Positions 1 to 5,579 of a stretch of DNA of 10,228 nt are shown in pieces. The stretch spans positions 1 to 10,228 of the forward strand of contig DATGHS010000387.1 in NCBI GenBank assembly GCA_035307785.1, read 5' to 3'. The notes beneath the pieces are model-generated. The model was not told where the DNA came from. It ran no database searches and saw only the letters and a list, made by a program, of their open reading frames with translations. This stretch comes from DATGHS01 sp035307785. GTDB taxonomy: Bacteria > Planctomycetota > Planctomycetia > Gemmatales > Gemmataceae. The translations under genes were made by a program, and so were the position numbers. Numbering within the stretch: the first letter of the stretch is position 1; each line of letters starts with the position of its first letter.

Positions 1-3
1 AAT

Positions 4-27
4 CCGTCGCTTACGCTTCCGGCTCGT
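4..27. repeat. Possible intergenic repeat fragment at the window edge
   Basis: Just after the stop of the 528-aa gene the minus strand reads ACGAGCCGGAAGCGTAAGCG. It shares the words GAGCCG, GAAGCG and TAAGCG, in the same order, with the arms of the inverted repeat at 3568-3650. I recall similar sequences as frequent intergenic elements in planctomycete genomes but cannot verify that here. The second arm, if there is one, is outside the window. Confidence 0.3.
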
Positions 28-30
28 AAA

Positions 31-1617
31 TCACTTCAAGAACTGCGTAAGGAATGGCCGCAGTTTTTCTTCCGGGTATAGCACAAAAGAATACTCGCGG
101 TTCGTGAGAATCCTGTTCGCGGCTACCTCGGCTTCGCAGCGCTGCAAATCCGCCTCGGCTTCCTTCTGCTCGTCGGTCACGTAATCTCGCAAGCGCATCG
201 TCAGGTTGTGCAGCTGGAAAAAGCGTTCGCGCCGGCCCGCCGAGTCGGCTGGCTGCTGCTCGATCCAGTCGTGCTTTTCCACAATGAGTTGTCGTGCATT
301 CGGATTGTCGGACAGAATATAGCGCTCCGGGTTCCAGAGGACATCGCGCGCCTTGCGGCGCGGATTCCAGCAGCCGAAGCGCGGAAACAGCTTGTCCTCG
401 AACGGCAACCGCAACGTTCCGGAGACGACCATGTACTCCGGCGGCTCGATGCCGAAATAACGGCGAATGATGTCGTCGGTGAGTTCGTCGTACTTCGCCC
501 CGCCGATGCCGTGGATGAAGAGATCGGCTACGCAGAGGCGGAGGAACATGGTGGTCGTGAGGGCGCGGGGAGCAATTCTGACACCGCCGGCGTTCATTTC
601 TCCGAGCGGCTCGTTTGCACGAAGCGGTATGGTTATTTCGCCCACAGGGGGCGTACGGGTTAACGTGGCCGCATCACCGTGAGTGCGCACGAATAAACGA
701 TGTCGGCTCCCGTCGGTATCAAGCCACCAGAAAGGCGCCTCGAAATACTCGCCGCTTGTGATCAGGTCCGGAACCGGATGCGTGGCGCTACGCATGCGAT
801 GCGCTTTTCGGTAAGACCGAACGCATTCGTTGTAGTCTGCGTGAAAATCCGCGATGTCAGAAAGAATTTGGCAGAAAAACGCGGTTATGGGAAGCAGACT
901 TAGCCGGGCCTCTGCTACATTGCACCCCCATTCTCTTTCAACGGAACGCCTCGCACCCGACAAGCAAATCCACAGGACTGCCACCGGATCGTAGCCAAGC
1001 GAGCGTGTGCCTTCCCGCATCATGTTAGCGGATTCCACGACCTCCTTCCAAAACGCCGGAAGGAGCGGTTCAAAGTTCCAGTGACGCCAAATGTGTCTTG
1101 TAGATTCCGGGAATTTCTCGAACACATCATCATCAAATATGGGGCGAGCCCAATGTGCAGTGTTTGGAGTGAACCTGTCGTAGGCTATTTGCTCGACCGA
1201 GACCCGGTGCGGATCCGGATCCCAAAAAGGAAATGCAACGCATGTGGTTTTTAGAAGGTCGGTGTCCACAACCACATGAAGCGGAAAAGCGCCCAGGCCT
1301 TCTCCAAAGCGATCGGCTGCAAAATCTTTGATCCACACGCCAGGGTGGAATAACTCTGGTTGGTGCCCACAGGCGACAATGGGAGCCGATAAACGCGGCA
1401 CCGCAACATCGTCGGCAAGCGAATGCATTGCCCACTCAAGCGCAACCCTCCGAGCTTCCTGTCGAACTTCTTGCAATGATCGATGATTTATTCGGACCTT
1501 GGCCCCATCCAGTCGCCGCCGGTTGATTTCCAGCAATTCCTCCGCTTTCTCCAGTGGCGGATCAACCAGCACGCCGCCGTCGTCCTCCGGCGCTTTCCAG
1601 AGGTCGCGGCGATTCAC
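31..1617 (-). CDS. Uncharacterised 528-aa protein with BshC-like sequence pattern
   Basis: I do not recognise a named family by direct identity. Several blocks resemble BshC, the enzyme that adds cysteine to GlcN-malate in bacillithiol synthesis. VACGHQPELFHPGVWIKDF (residues about 81-99) matches the position and style of the BshC TGQQ...GPLYTIYK block. The next strand, HVVVDTDLLKTT, sits where BshC has its W-x-A-S-E-D-H-D motif. RIAPRALTTTMFLRLCVADL (347-366), followed by GIGGAKYDELTDDI, resembles the BshC 'RP..QD.LLP..AYVGGP.E..Y' region. The protein has no signal peptide or membrane segment, so it is probably cytoplasmic. I chose GTG at 1617 over the in-frame GTG at 1626 because GGAG (1626-1629) lies 8 nt before 1617 but overlaps the other codon, and because GTG at 1617 forms a GTGA overlap with the stop of the upstream glycosyltransferase gene. 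The existence of the gene is secure; the BshC-like assignment is a remote-homology inference. Confidence 0.85.
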   Translation of the reverse strand: MNRRDLWKAPEDDGGVLVDPPLEKAEELLEINRRRLDGAKVRINHRSLQEVRQEARRVALEWAMHSLADDVAVPRLSAPIVACGHQPELFHPGVWIKDFAADRFGEGLGAFPLHVVVDTDLLKTTCVAFPFWDPDPHRVSVEQIAYDRFTPNTAHWARPIFDDDVFEKFPESTRHIWRHWNFEPLLPAFWKEVVESANMMREGTRSLGYDPVAVLWICLSGARRSVEREWGCNVAEARLSLLPITAFFCQILSDIADFHADYNECVRSYRKAHRMRSATHPVPDLITSGEYFEAPFWWLDTDGSRHRLFVRTHGDAATLTRTPPVGEITIPLRANEPLGEMNAGGVRIAPRALTTTMFLRLCVADLFIHGIGGAKYDELTDDIIRRYFGIEPPEYMVVSGTLRLPFEDKLFPRFGCWNPRRKARDVLWNPERYILSDNPNARQLIVEKHDWIEQQPADSAGRRERFFQLHNLTMRLRDYVTDEQKEAEADLQRCEAEVAANRILTNREYSFVLYPEEKLRPFLTQFLK

Positions 1618-1629
1618 GAGCAGCACTCC
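1614..1629 (-). promoter_or_regulatory. GTGA stop/start overlap with Shine-Dalgarno (translational coupling)
   Basis: On the minus strand GGAG (1629-1626) is followed by 8 nt and then GTG (1617-1615), whose last two bases are shared with the TGA stop (1616-1614) of the glycosyltransferase gene. This decides the start of the 528-aa protein and implies translation of the two genes in tandem from one mRNA. Confidence 0.7.
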
Positions 1630-2363
1630 AACGGCTCACAGCCGAGTAGGTCGCAGAGCGTGGGCTGGCCGGGCAATGGGTCATGTTCTGCGGAGGCCAG
1701 CACTTTCCGATAGTAAGCCAGGCGGGCTTCTTCGTCATTTAGTACACCGCCGAAAGCTCGCTTCGGATCGAGATAAAGACGAGGTACGGCCGCTTCCTTG
1801 ATCCGCAGGCCAAGCCGGGCGCCTTGCACCCAGAGTTGCAACGGCATGCCCCAGCCGGTTTCCGTGATCCGCAGCTTCGCCAGCGCGTCGCGCCGGTAGG
1901 CCTTGAAACCGCAGAAGGCGTCGGTGAGGTTGAGGCCGTAGCGCTCGTTGATTTCGCGGGTGATGATGGCGTTGATGCGGCGGCGGTCGCCGGGGGCGGG
2001 ATCGTTCTGCCGGAAATCACGCAAATACCGGCTGCCGGAGACGATGTCGCAATTGTGAATGGCTTCGAGCAGCACCGGAATGCGGCTCGGCTCATGCTGG
2101 CCGTCGCAATCCATGGTCACCAGCACATCGAAATTGTGTGCCAGCGCGTAGGCGAAGGCAGAGATCAGAGCCGCCCCATAGCCGCGGTTCTGCGCATGGG
2201 TGACGACGCGCAAGCCGGCTTCCTTGCTTAGCAGCTTCGCGGTATCATCGGTAGAGCCGTCGTTGATGATCAGGATTTCCGGACTGTAGCGGCGGACCTT
2301 CCGCAGCACATTCTCGATGTGGGCCGCTTCATTATAGACAGGAATCGCGGTGAGCCAGCGCAT
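1614..2363 (-). CDS. GT2-family glycosyltransferase (DPM1-like)
   Basis: A GT-A-fold glycosyltransferase of family 2, 249 residues. It opens directly on the nucleotide-binding strand (AIPVYNEAAHI, 6-16) and has NDGSTDD (34-40), a DxD-type metal/nucleotide motif in TMDCDGQHEPS (83-93), VSGSRY (108-113) and DAFCGFKAYRRDAL (148-161), the acceptor-side block of dolichyl-phosphate-mannose-synthase-like enzymes. No membrane segment is visible, so it is probably soluble or peripheral. Donor and acceptor cannot be read from sequence. The open frame extends upstream to 2543, but that extension has no recognisable content and covers a TATAAT box. ATG at 2363 puts the first beta-strand at the N-terminus, as is normal for GT2, and has GGAAAGG upstream. 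The C-terminal tail, CDLLGCEPLECCS, carries four cysteines, which is unusual for this family. The stop codon overlaps the GTG start of the downstream gene, so the two probably act in one pathway. Confidence 0.9.
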   Translation of the reverse strand: MRWLTAIPVYNEAAHIENVLRKVRRYSPEILIINDGSTDDTAKLLSKEAGLRVVTHAQNRGYGAALISAFAYALAHNFDVLVTMDCDGQHEPSRIPVLLEAIHNCDIVSGSRYLRDFRQNDPAPGDRRRINAIITREINERYGLNLTDAFCGFKAYRRDALAKLRITETGWGMPLQLWVQGARLGLRIKEAAVPRLYLDPKRAFGGVLNDEEARLAYYRKVLASAEHDPLPGQPTLCDLLGCEPLECCS

Positions 2364-2495
2364 TATGAAGTACGCCTTTCCAGGGTGTAAGTCACGGGTG
2401 TCCTCAGTCATTCTTAGCGGCGAATTTCGATAAGTCAAAACTGACAACCGCCGCTTGTGGCTTCGCGCTCGAGGATTCCAGGCGGAATCGTTGTC

Positions 2496-2501
2496 ATTAT
2501 A
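2496..2501 (-). promoter_or_regulatory. Candidate -10 box for the glycosyltransferase unit
   Basis: The minus strand reads GCGTATAATGAC here, a consensus TATAAT, about 133 bp before the proposed ATG at 2363. No good -35 hexamer is found 16-18 bp upstream, so the call rests on the -10 alone. If real, it lies inside the longest open frame of the glycosyltransferase and argues against the far-upstream start. The rest of the divergent intergenic region (2364-2548) shows no other clear signal. Confidence 0.3.
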
Positions 2502-2548
2502 CGCTGAGCGCCAAGCCGCAAGCAGCACCGGGAAATAGATCATAATTG

Positions 2549-3598
2549 ATGGAATCCACGATCTCGAATCTTCGTCTCCCGCTGCTAATCACTGGCGTCG
2601 CCGGGGTGGCGGGGTACAACGCGTTCCACTATTTCCGTAAGCGCTTTCCGGGGCAGGTGATCGGCCTTCGGCCGCACCAGACATTTCGGCTGAACGGCGA
2701 CGGCATTGTCGCCATGGATGCCGACGACGCGGATGGGATGCGCGACTTGTTCCGCGAAGTCCGCTTTCGGTCTGTGCTGAATTGCGTGGGCAACTGCGCG
2801 CTGAAATCCTGCGAGCTGGACAAGGAAATGGCGCGCAGGCTCAACGTGGTCACGGCCGAGGTGCTGGTGGAGAATGTGCGCGAACTTGGCGCACGGCTGG
2901 TGCATTTGTCGTCGGATTTGGTGTTCTCCGGGAGACCCCGCAGGCTCGAAGACTCGTCTGCGGGCTTGCTGGGCAATTATGTCGAAACCGATGGAACCGA
3001 CCCGGTTACGATCTACGGCAAGACCATGGTGCTGGCCGAACAGATTATTTCCGATTCCGTACGGGATGCTGCGATCCTGCGAATCTCGCTGCCCATGGGC
3101 CCCAGTTTTAATGAGCATGCCGGCGCGATCGACTGGATCAATTCGCGTTTTCGCCACGGCCGGCCGGCCACTCTGTATTTCGACGAAGTGCGCTCGGCCG
3201 CTTACTGCGACGACCTCAACCACGTGTTCGAGCGCATGCTGCATAATGATGCCGCCGGCTTGTACCATTGCGGCGGGCCGCGGCCGATTACGCTGTACCA
3301 GATCGGCCAGATTGTCAATCGCGTCGGCGGTTATGCACCCCATTTACTGCACGGCTGCCCGCGCATCGAGTCCGGGCCGATCCCACCGCGAGCGGGGAAT
3401 GTGAGCATGAACAGCACGAAGTTGGCGGAATTGCTTGGCTTTCAGCCGTTCCAGCCTTGGCCGGCGGAACCGGATTGGGTTCCGACAGATCGGCACTGGC
3501 ATCGTGAGCGAGCACCTAGCGAAATCGGTTCACACCAGTTAATCCGAGAGCTTTTGTACGCAAACCATCAGAGCCGCGCACGAAGCCCAGCGCAGTAA
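2549..3598 (+). CDS. Extended SDR / RmlD-like sugar-nucleotide reductase with altered active site
   Basis: An NAD(P)-binding Rossmann protein of the extended short-chain dehydrogenase/reductase superfamily, closest in style to RmlD (dTDP-4-dehydrorhamnose reductase) and MAT2B; 349 residues. The dinucleotide motif TGVAGVAG is at 15-22, followed by MDADDADGM, VLNCVGNCALKSCE (77-89, the RmlD 'NAAAYTAVDKAE' position), VHLSSDLVFSG (118-128) and TDPVTIYGKTMVLAE (150-164). The catalytic YxxxK is Y156-G-K-T-M160, so the usual lysine is methionine, with a lysine at +2 instead. The C-terminal GNVSMNSTKLAELLGF (284-299) matches the RmlD 'RPRNVSLD..KL...G' substrate-lobe block. ATG at 2549 is preferred to the adjacent TTG at 2546; no strong Shine-Dalgarno is visible. 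It is divergent from the glycosyltransferase, which suggests related sugar chemistry. The last residues (QSRARSPAQ) and the stop codon are encoded by the left arm of an inverted repeat. Fold confident; substrate unknown. Confidence 0.88.
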   Translation: MESTISNLRLPLLITGVAGVAGYNAFHYFRKRFPGQVIGLRPHQTFRLNGDGIVAMDADDADGMRDLFREVRFRSVLNCVGNCALKSCELDKEMARRLNVVTAEVLVENVRELGARLVHLSSDLVFSGRPRRLEDSSAGLLGNYVETDGTDPVTIYGKTMVLAEQIISDSVRDAAILRISLPMGPSFNEHAGAIDWINSRFRHGRPATLYFDEVRSAAYCDDLNHVFERMLHNDAAGLYHCGGPRPITLYQIGQIVNRVGGYAPHLLHGCPRIESGPIPPRAGNVSMNSTKLAELLGFQPFQPWPAEPDWVPTDRHWHRERAPSEIGSHQLIRELLYANHQSRARSPAQ

Positions 3599-3650
3599 GC
3601 GCTCAACGCTGGCTGCCGCTTACTGCGCTGCGCTTCGTGCGCGGCTCTGA
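3568..3650. repeat. 34-bp inverted repeat, likely bidirectional terminator or REP-like element
   Basis: The arms 3568-3601 and 3617-3650 are reverse complements over 34 bp with one mismatch, separated by a 15-nt spacer. The left arm starts TCAGAGCCGCGCACGAAG and the right arm ends CGTGCGCGGCTCTGA. The element lies between two convergent genes: it contains the last codons and TAA of the SDR gene and ends 9 bp from the stop of the dioxygenase gene. Either transcript would form a very stable hairpin. No T-tract follows on either strand, so factor-independent termination is not assured; mRNA 3'-end protection is equally possible. Confidence 0.85.
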
Positions 3651-3659
3651 CAAACTCAA

Positions 3660-4340
3660 TTACGCTCTTGCCAGCACAACCTTGAACGTCGCCCGCAGCA
3701 CTTTCTTTTCATCCGCTTTCGGGTCGATTTCCCGGGACTTCTTGTACCATGGATCGGTGGCATTGAACTTGTCGCCCTTGAAGTAGATCTGTGTGGTCAG
3801 CGCCTGGTAGCCCTCGGCGCCGGCCTTCAAGTGAATGTGGGCCGGGCGGAAGTCCTTATCGCCGGCGCCGATCCGGTAAGCCACCGGCTTGATCGTGGTA
3901 AATTCGTATTCGCCTTTCTCATTCGTCTTGATCCGGCCGCGCATGATGAACTGGTCTTTGCGGGGCGGATGCTGCGGGTCGTCGTTGTCGTAGCGGCCGT
4001 CGGCATTGCACTGCCAGATGTCAAGCATGACTCCAGCCAATGACCGGCCGTTGCGGGCGACGACTTTTCCAGACACGACCAGAACTTCTCCTTTCGCGCC
4101 CTTCTCGAATAGTATGGCGCGGAATGGTGCACCGGCTCGGTAGAACGGCCCTTCGATGTCTTCCTCGGTGGCGTCTTCGAGCGTTTCCTTGGGGTCGGTG
4201 TAAATCAGGTAGTCCTGATACTTGCCCGTCTTGGCCGGCGGTTCCTGAGCCTTCGCCGTTGCGGGCAAAGCCGCGGCGGCCGCAGCCCCGGCAATTGTGG
4301 AAGCAAGGAATTTCCGTCGCGATACGGTAGATTTCTTCAT
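3660..4340 (-). CDS. Tat-exported intradiol ring-cleavage dioxygenase
   Basis: A non-haem Fe(III) dioxygenase of the protocatechuate 3,4-dioxygenase/catechol 1,2-dioxygenase type, which opens a catecholic ring between the two hydroxyls. The 226-residue protein begins with a twin-arginine signal (SRRKFLAS, 7-14, then an alanine-rich core ending ATAKAQ near 32), so it probably acts outside the cytoplasm. All four iron ligands can be placed: Tyr117 (CNADGRYDN), Tyr155 (IKPVAYRIG), His168 and His170 (RPAHIHLK). Tyr155 to His168 is 13 residues, the spacing of Tyr447-His460 in the PcaH enzyme as I remember it. DIEGPFY (61-67) is the usual pre-core block. ATG at 4340 has AAGGA (4348-4352) 7 nt upstream. 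It is the last gene of the minus-strand set, 146 bp after the peroxidase, and may have its own promoter. Substrate unknown: single-gene exported members like this one act without the PcaG/PcaH pairing. Confidence 0.93.
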   Translation of the reverse strand: MKKSTVSRRKFLASTIAGAAAAAALPATAKAQEPPAKTGKYQDYLIYTDPKETLEDATEEDIEGPFYRAGAPFRAILFEKGAKGEVLVVSGKVVARNGRSLAGVMLDIWQCNADGRYDNDDPQHPPRKDQFIMRGRIKTNEKGEYEFTTIKPVAYRIGAGDKDFRPAHIHLKAGAEGYQALTTQIYFKGDKFNATDPWYKKSREIDPKADEKKVLRATFKVVLARA

Positions 4341-4450
4341 GGCGTAGTCCTTCGAGAAAGTGAGAGTTCAAAATCAGCCACAATGGTGCCGGTCTATTGT
4401 GCTTAGCAGATCACGATATGCCGAAATAGCAGCGCGCGCCTATAGCAATT

Positions 4451-4469
4451 GCGTAACGGCAGCGTAACG
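4451..4469. promoter_or_regulatory. Direct repeat GCGTAACG x2 upstream of the dioxygenase gene
   Basis: Two identical octamers, GCGTAACG, at 4451-4458 and 4462-4469 are offset by 11 bp (one helical turn). They lie 111-129 bp before the dioxygenase start, in the gap after the peroxidase gene. The spacing fits a dimeric regulator binding one DNA face, but two octamers could arise by chance. Confidence 0.25.
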
Positions 4470-4486
4470 AGTGCGAGTTGGGTTTC

Positions 4487-5491
4487 TCACAGCGCCTTCA
4501 AAAACACCACGAGCGCCTTTTTCTCGTCGTCGCTCAGATTGAGCGGCGCGATGAGCGGGTCCAGATTCGAGTTCTTATTGCCGCCGCGGTTGTAATACTC
4601 CACGACTTCTTCGAGTGTTTTCATGCTGCCGTCGTGCATGTAAGGGGCGGTCAGCGTCAGGCCGCGCAGCGTGGGGGTTTTGAATTTGCCCAGGTCGGTT
4701 TCGACCTTGGTTACGGAGAACCGGCCCAGGTCGAGCGGCTCTTTCTTCCAACTCACGCCGGTGTTGTGAAAGCGCTCGTCGGTGAAGATCGGGCCGCTAT
4801 GACATTTCCAGCAGCCGCCCTTGCTTTCGTAGAGCCATTGGCCGTGAAGTTCTTGGGCTGTCATGGCAGAGCGCTGGCCCTTTTCCCGGAAACGGTCCAG
4901 TGGGCTGTCGCCGCGCAGCAGCACGCGCTCGAAGCTGGCTATCGCTTTGCCGATATTCTCTTTCGTCACGCCATTCGGAAATGCTTTTTCGAATTCTGTC
5001 TTGTAGTCGGGGTTCTCGTTCAAGCGCTTCAGCACTTCGGGCATGGCTGAACCCATTTCGGTGGGGTCCTCGATCGGTTTCAATGCTTGCTCTTCCAGCG
5101 ATTTGGCCCGGCCGTCCCAGAAGAAGGCGGAACCGTAAGCCCGGTTGAAGAGTGAGGGCGCTTTTCGTCGCGTCTGTTGTCCGCGAATGCCGCGCGGCCG
5201 GTCGCCCGCGCCGGCAAAGCCATGCTCGGGCGAATGACAGCTGGCGCAGGCCACGGTTTTGTCCGCAGACAGGATCGGATCGAAGAACAACTGTCGGCCC
5301 AGGCGCACGCGCTCCGCATTGAGCGCGTTGTCCTTTGGAATGTCGCGCTCGGGTAGGCCAAGCGGGACCTGGTCTAGCGCCAACTCCGAAGGAAGAATGT
5401 CTTTCGGCACCGGCGACGGCGGCTCGGCCAGCAACGGCAGCGCCAGCAGTGCCAGGCCAAACGAAGGCAACGCTAAGAGAGACAATTTCAT
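4487..5491 (-). CDS. Exported dihaem cytochrome c peroxidase (CcpA/MauG family)
   Basis: A 334-residue dihaem c-type protein that normally reduces H2O2 or performs MauG-like oxidations in the periplasm. The N-terminal 22 residues (MKLSLLALPSFGLALLALPL...) form a Sec signal peptide. Haem 1 is bound at C82-A-S-C85-H86 and haem 2 at C227-W-K-C230-H231. FWDGRAKSLEEQA (124-136) gives the inter-haem Trp125, and EDPTEMG (141-147) the acid Glu145, 20 residues later, as between Trp94 and Glu114 of the classical enzyme. FKTPTLRGLTLTAPYMHDGS (270-289) is the family C-terminal signature. Sixteen residues after His86, where classical CcpA has a second haem-capping His, this protein has Ile102. Start: ATG 5491 puts the signal peptide at the N-terminus; ATG 5500 and an upstream in-frame extension to 5542 are less likely. 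It lies 88 bp downstream of the hydrolase gene. Electron donor and true substrate unknown. Confidence 0.92.
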   Translation of the reverse strand: MKLSLLALPSFGLALLALPLLAEPPSPVPKDILPSELALDQVPLGLPERDIPKDNALNAERVRLGRQLFFDPILSADKTVACASCHSPEHGFAGAGDRPRGIRGQQTRRKAPSLFNRAYGSAFFWDGRAKSLEEQALKPIEDPTEMGSAMPEVLKRLNENPDYKTEFEKAFPNGVTKENIGKAIASFERVLLRGDSPLDRFREKGQRSAMTAQELHGQWLYESKGGCWKCHSGPIFTDERFHNTGVSWKKEPLDLGRFSVTKVETDLGKFKTPTLRGLTLTAPYMHDGSMKTLEEVVEYYNRGGNKNSNLDPLIAPLNLSDDEKKALVVFLKAL

Positions 5492-5506
5492 ACCTGTCAT
5501 TCCGAC

Positions 5507-5538
5507 ATTGCAACGAGAAACTGCGCGCTTGTCAAGCG
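5507..5538 (-). promoter_or_regulatory. Candidate promoter with overlapping palindrome before the peroxidase gene
   Basis: The minus strand carries TTGACA (5535-5530), a 17-bp spacer and TGCAAT (5512-5507), a 6/6 and 4/6 match to sigma70-type hexamers. The -35 lies within the perfect palindrome CGCTTG-T-CAAGCG (5526-5538), which could be a repressor operator. The predicted start of transcription is near 5500, which would leave almost no leader before the peroxidase ATG. Promoter consensus in this lineage is not certain. Confidence 0.35.
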
Positions 5539-5541
5539 GCA

Positions 5542-5570
5542 AGGCCCAGGGACTTCCGTCCCTGGGCTTT
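5542..5570. repeat. Hairpin repeat, copy 1 (downstream side of the hydrolase gene)
   Basis: A 29-nt element whose core is a perfect 10-bp stem GCCCAGGGAC / GTCCCTGGGC (5544-5553 with 5558-5567) around a TTCC loop. An exact copy in inverted orientation lies at 7579-7607. It begins about 10 nt after the hydrolase stop and precedes the peroxidase promoter region. The T-run (TTTTCTTT) is on the plus strand, the wrong side for the minus-strand genes. Confidence 0.85.
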
Positions 5571-5579
5571 TCTTTATTG

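Noticed and set aside
2364..2543. N-terminal extension of the glycosyltransferase to 2543
   Set aside because: The 60 extra residues are low-quality arginine/serine-rich sequence with no GT2 content. They contain a TATAAT on the coding strand and would leave 2 bp before the TTG that opens the divergent SDR frame. ATG 2363 fits the family.
2585..3343. 252-codon open frame antisense to the SDR gene
   Set aside because: The plus-strand frame has unmistakable Rossmann and RmlD motifs; the antisense translation is histidine/arginine-rich with no family features.
4478..5050. 190-codon open frame antisense to the peroxidase gene
   Set aside because: It is antisense to a protein with two CxxCH sites and other family motifs, with no independent support.
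5542..5578. Hairpin plus TTTTCTTT as a rho-independent terminator
   Set aside because: The T-run follows the stem only on the plus strand, where no gene ends; the neighbouring genes are on the minus strand. It was kept as a repeat rather than called a terminator.
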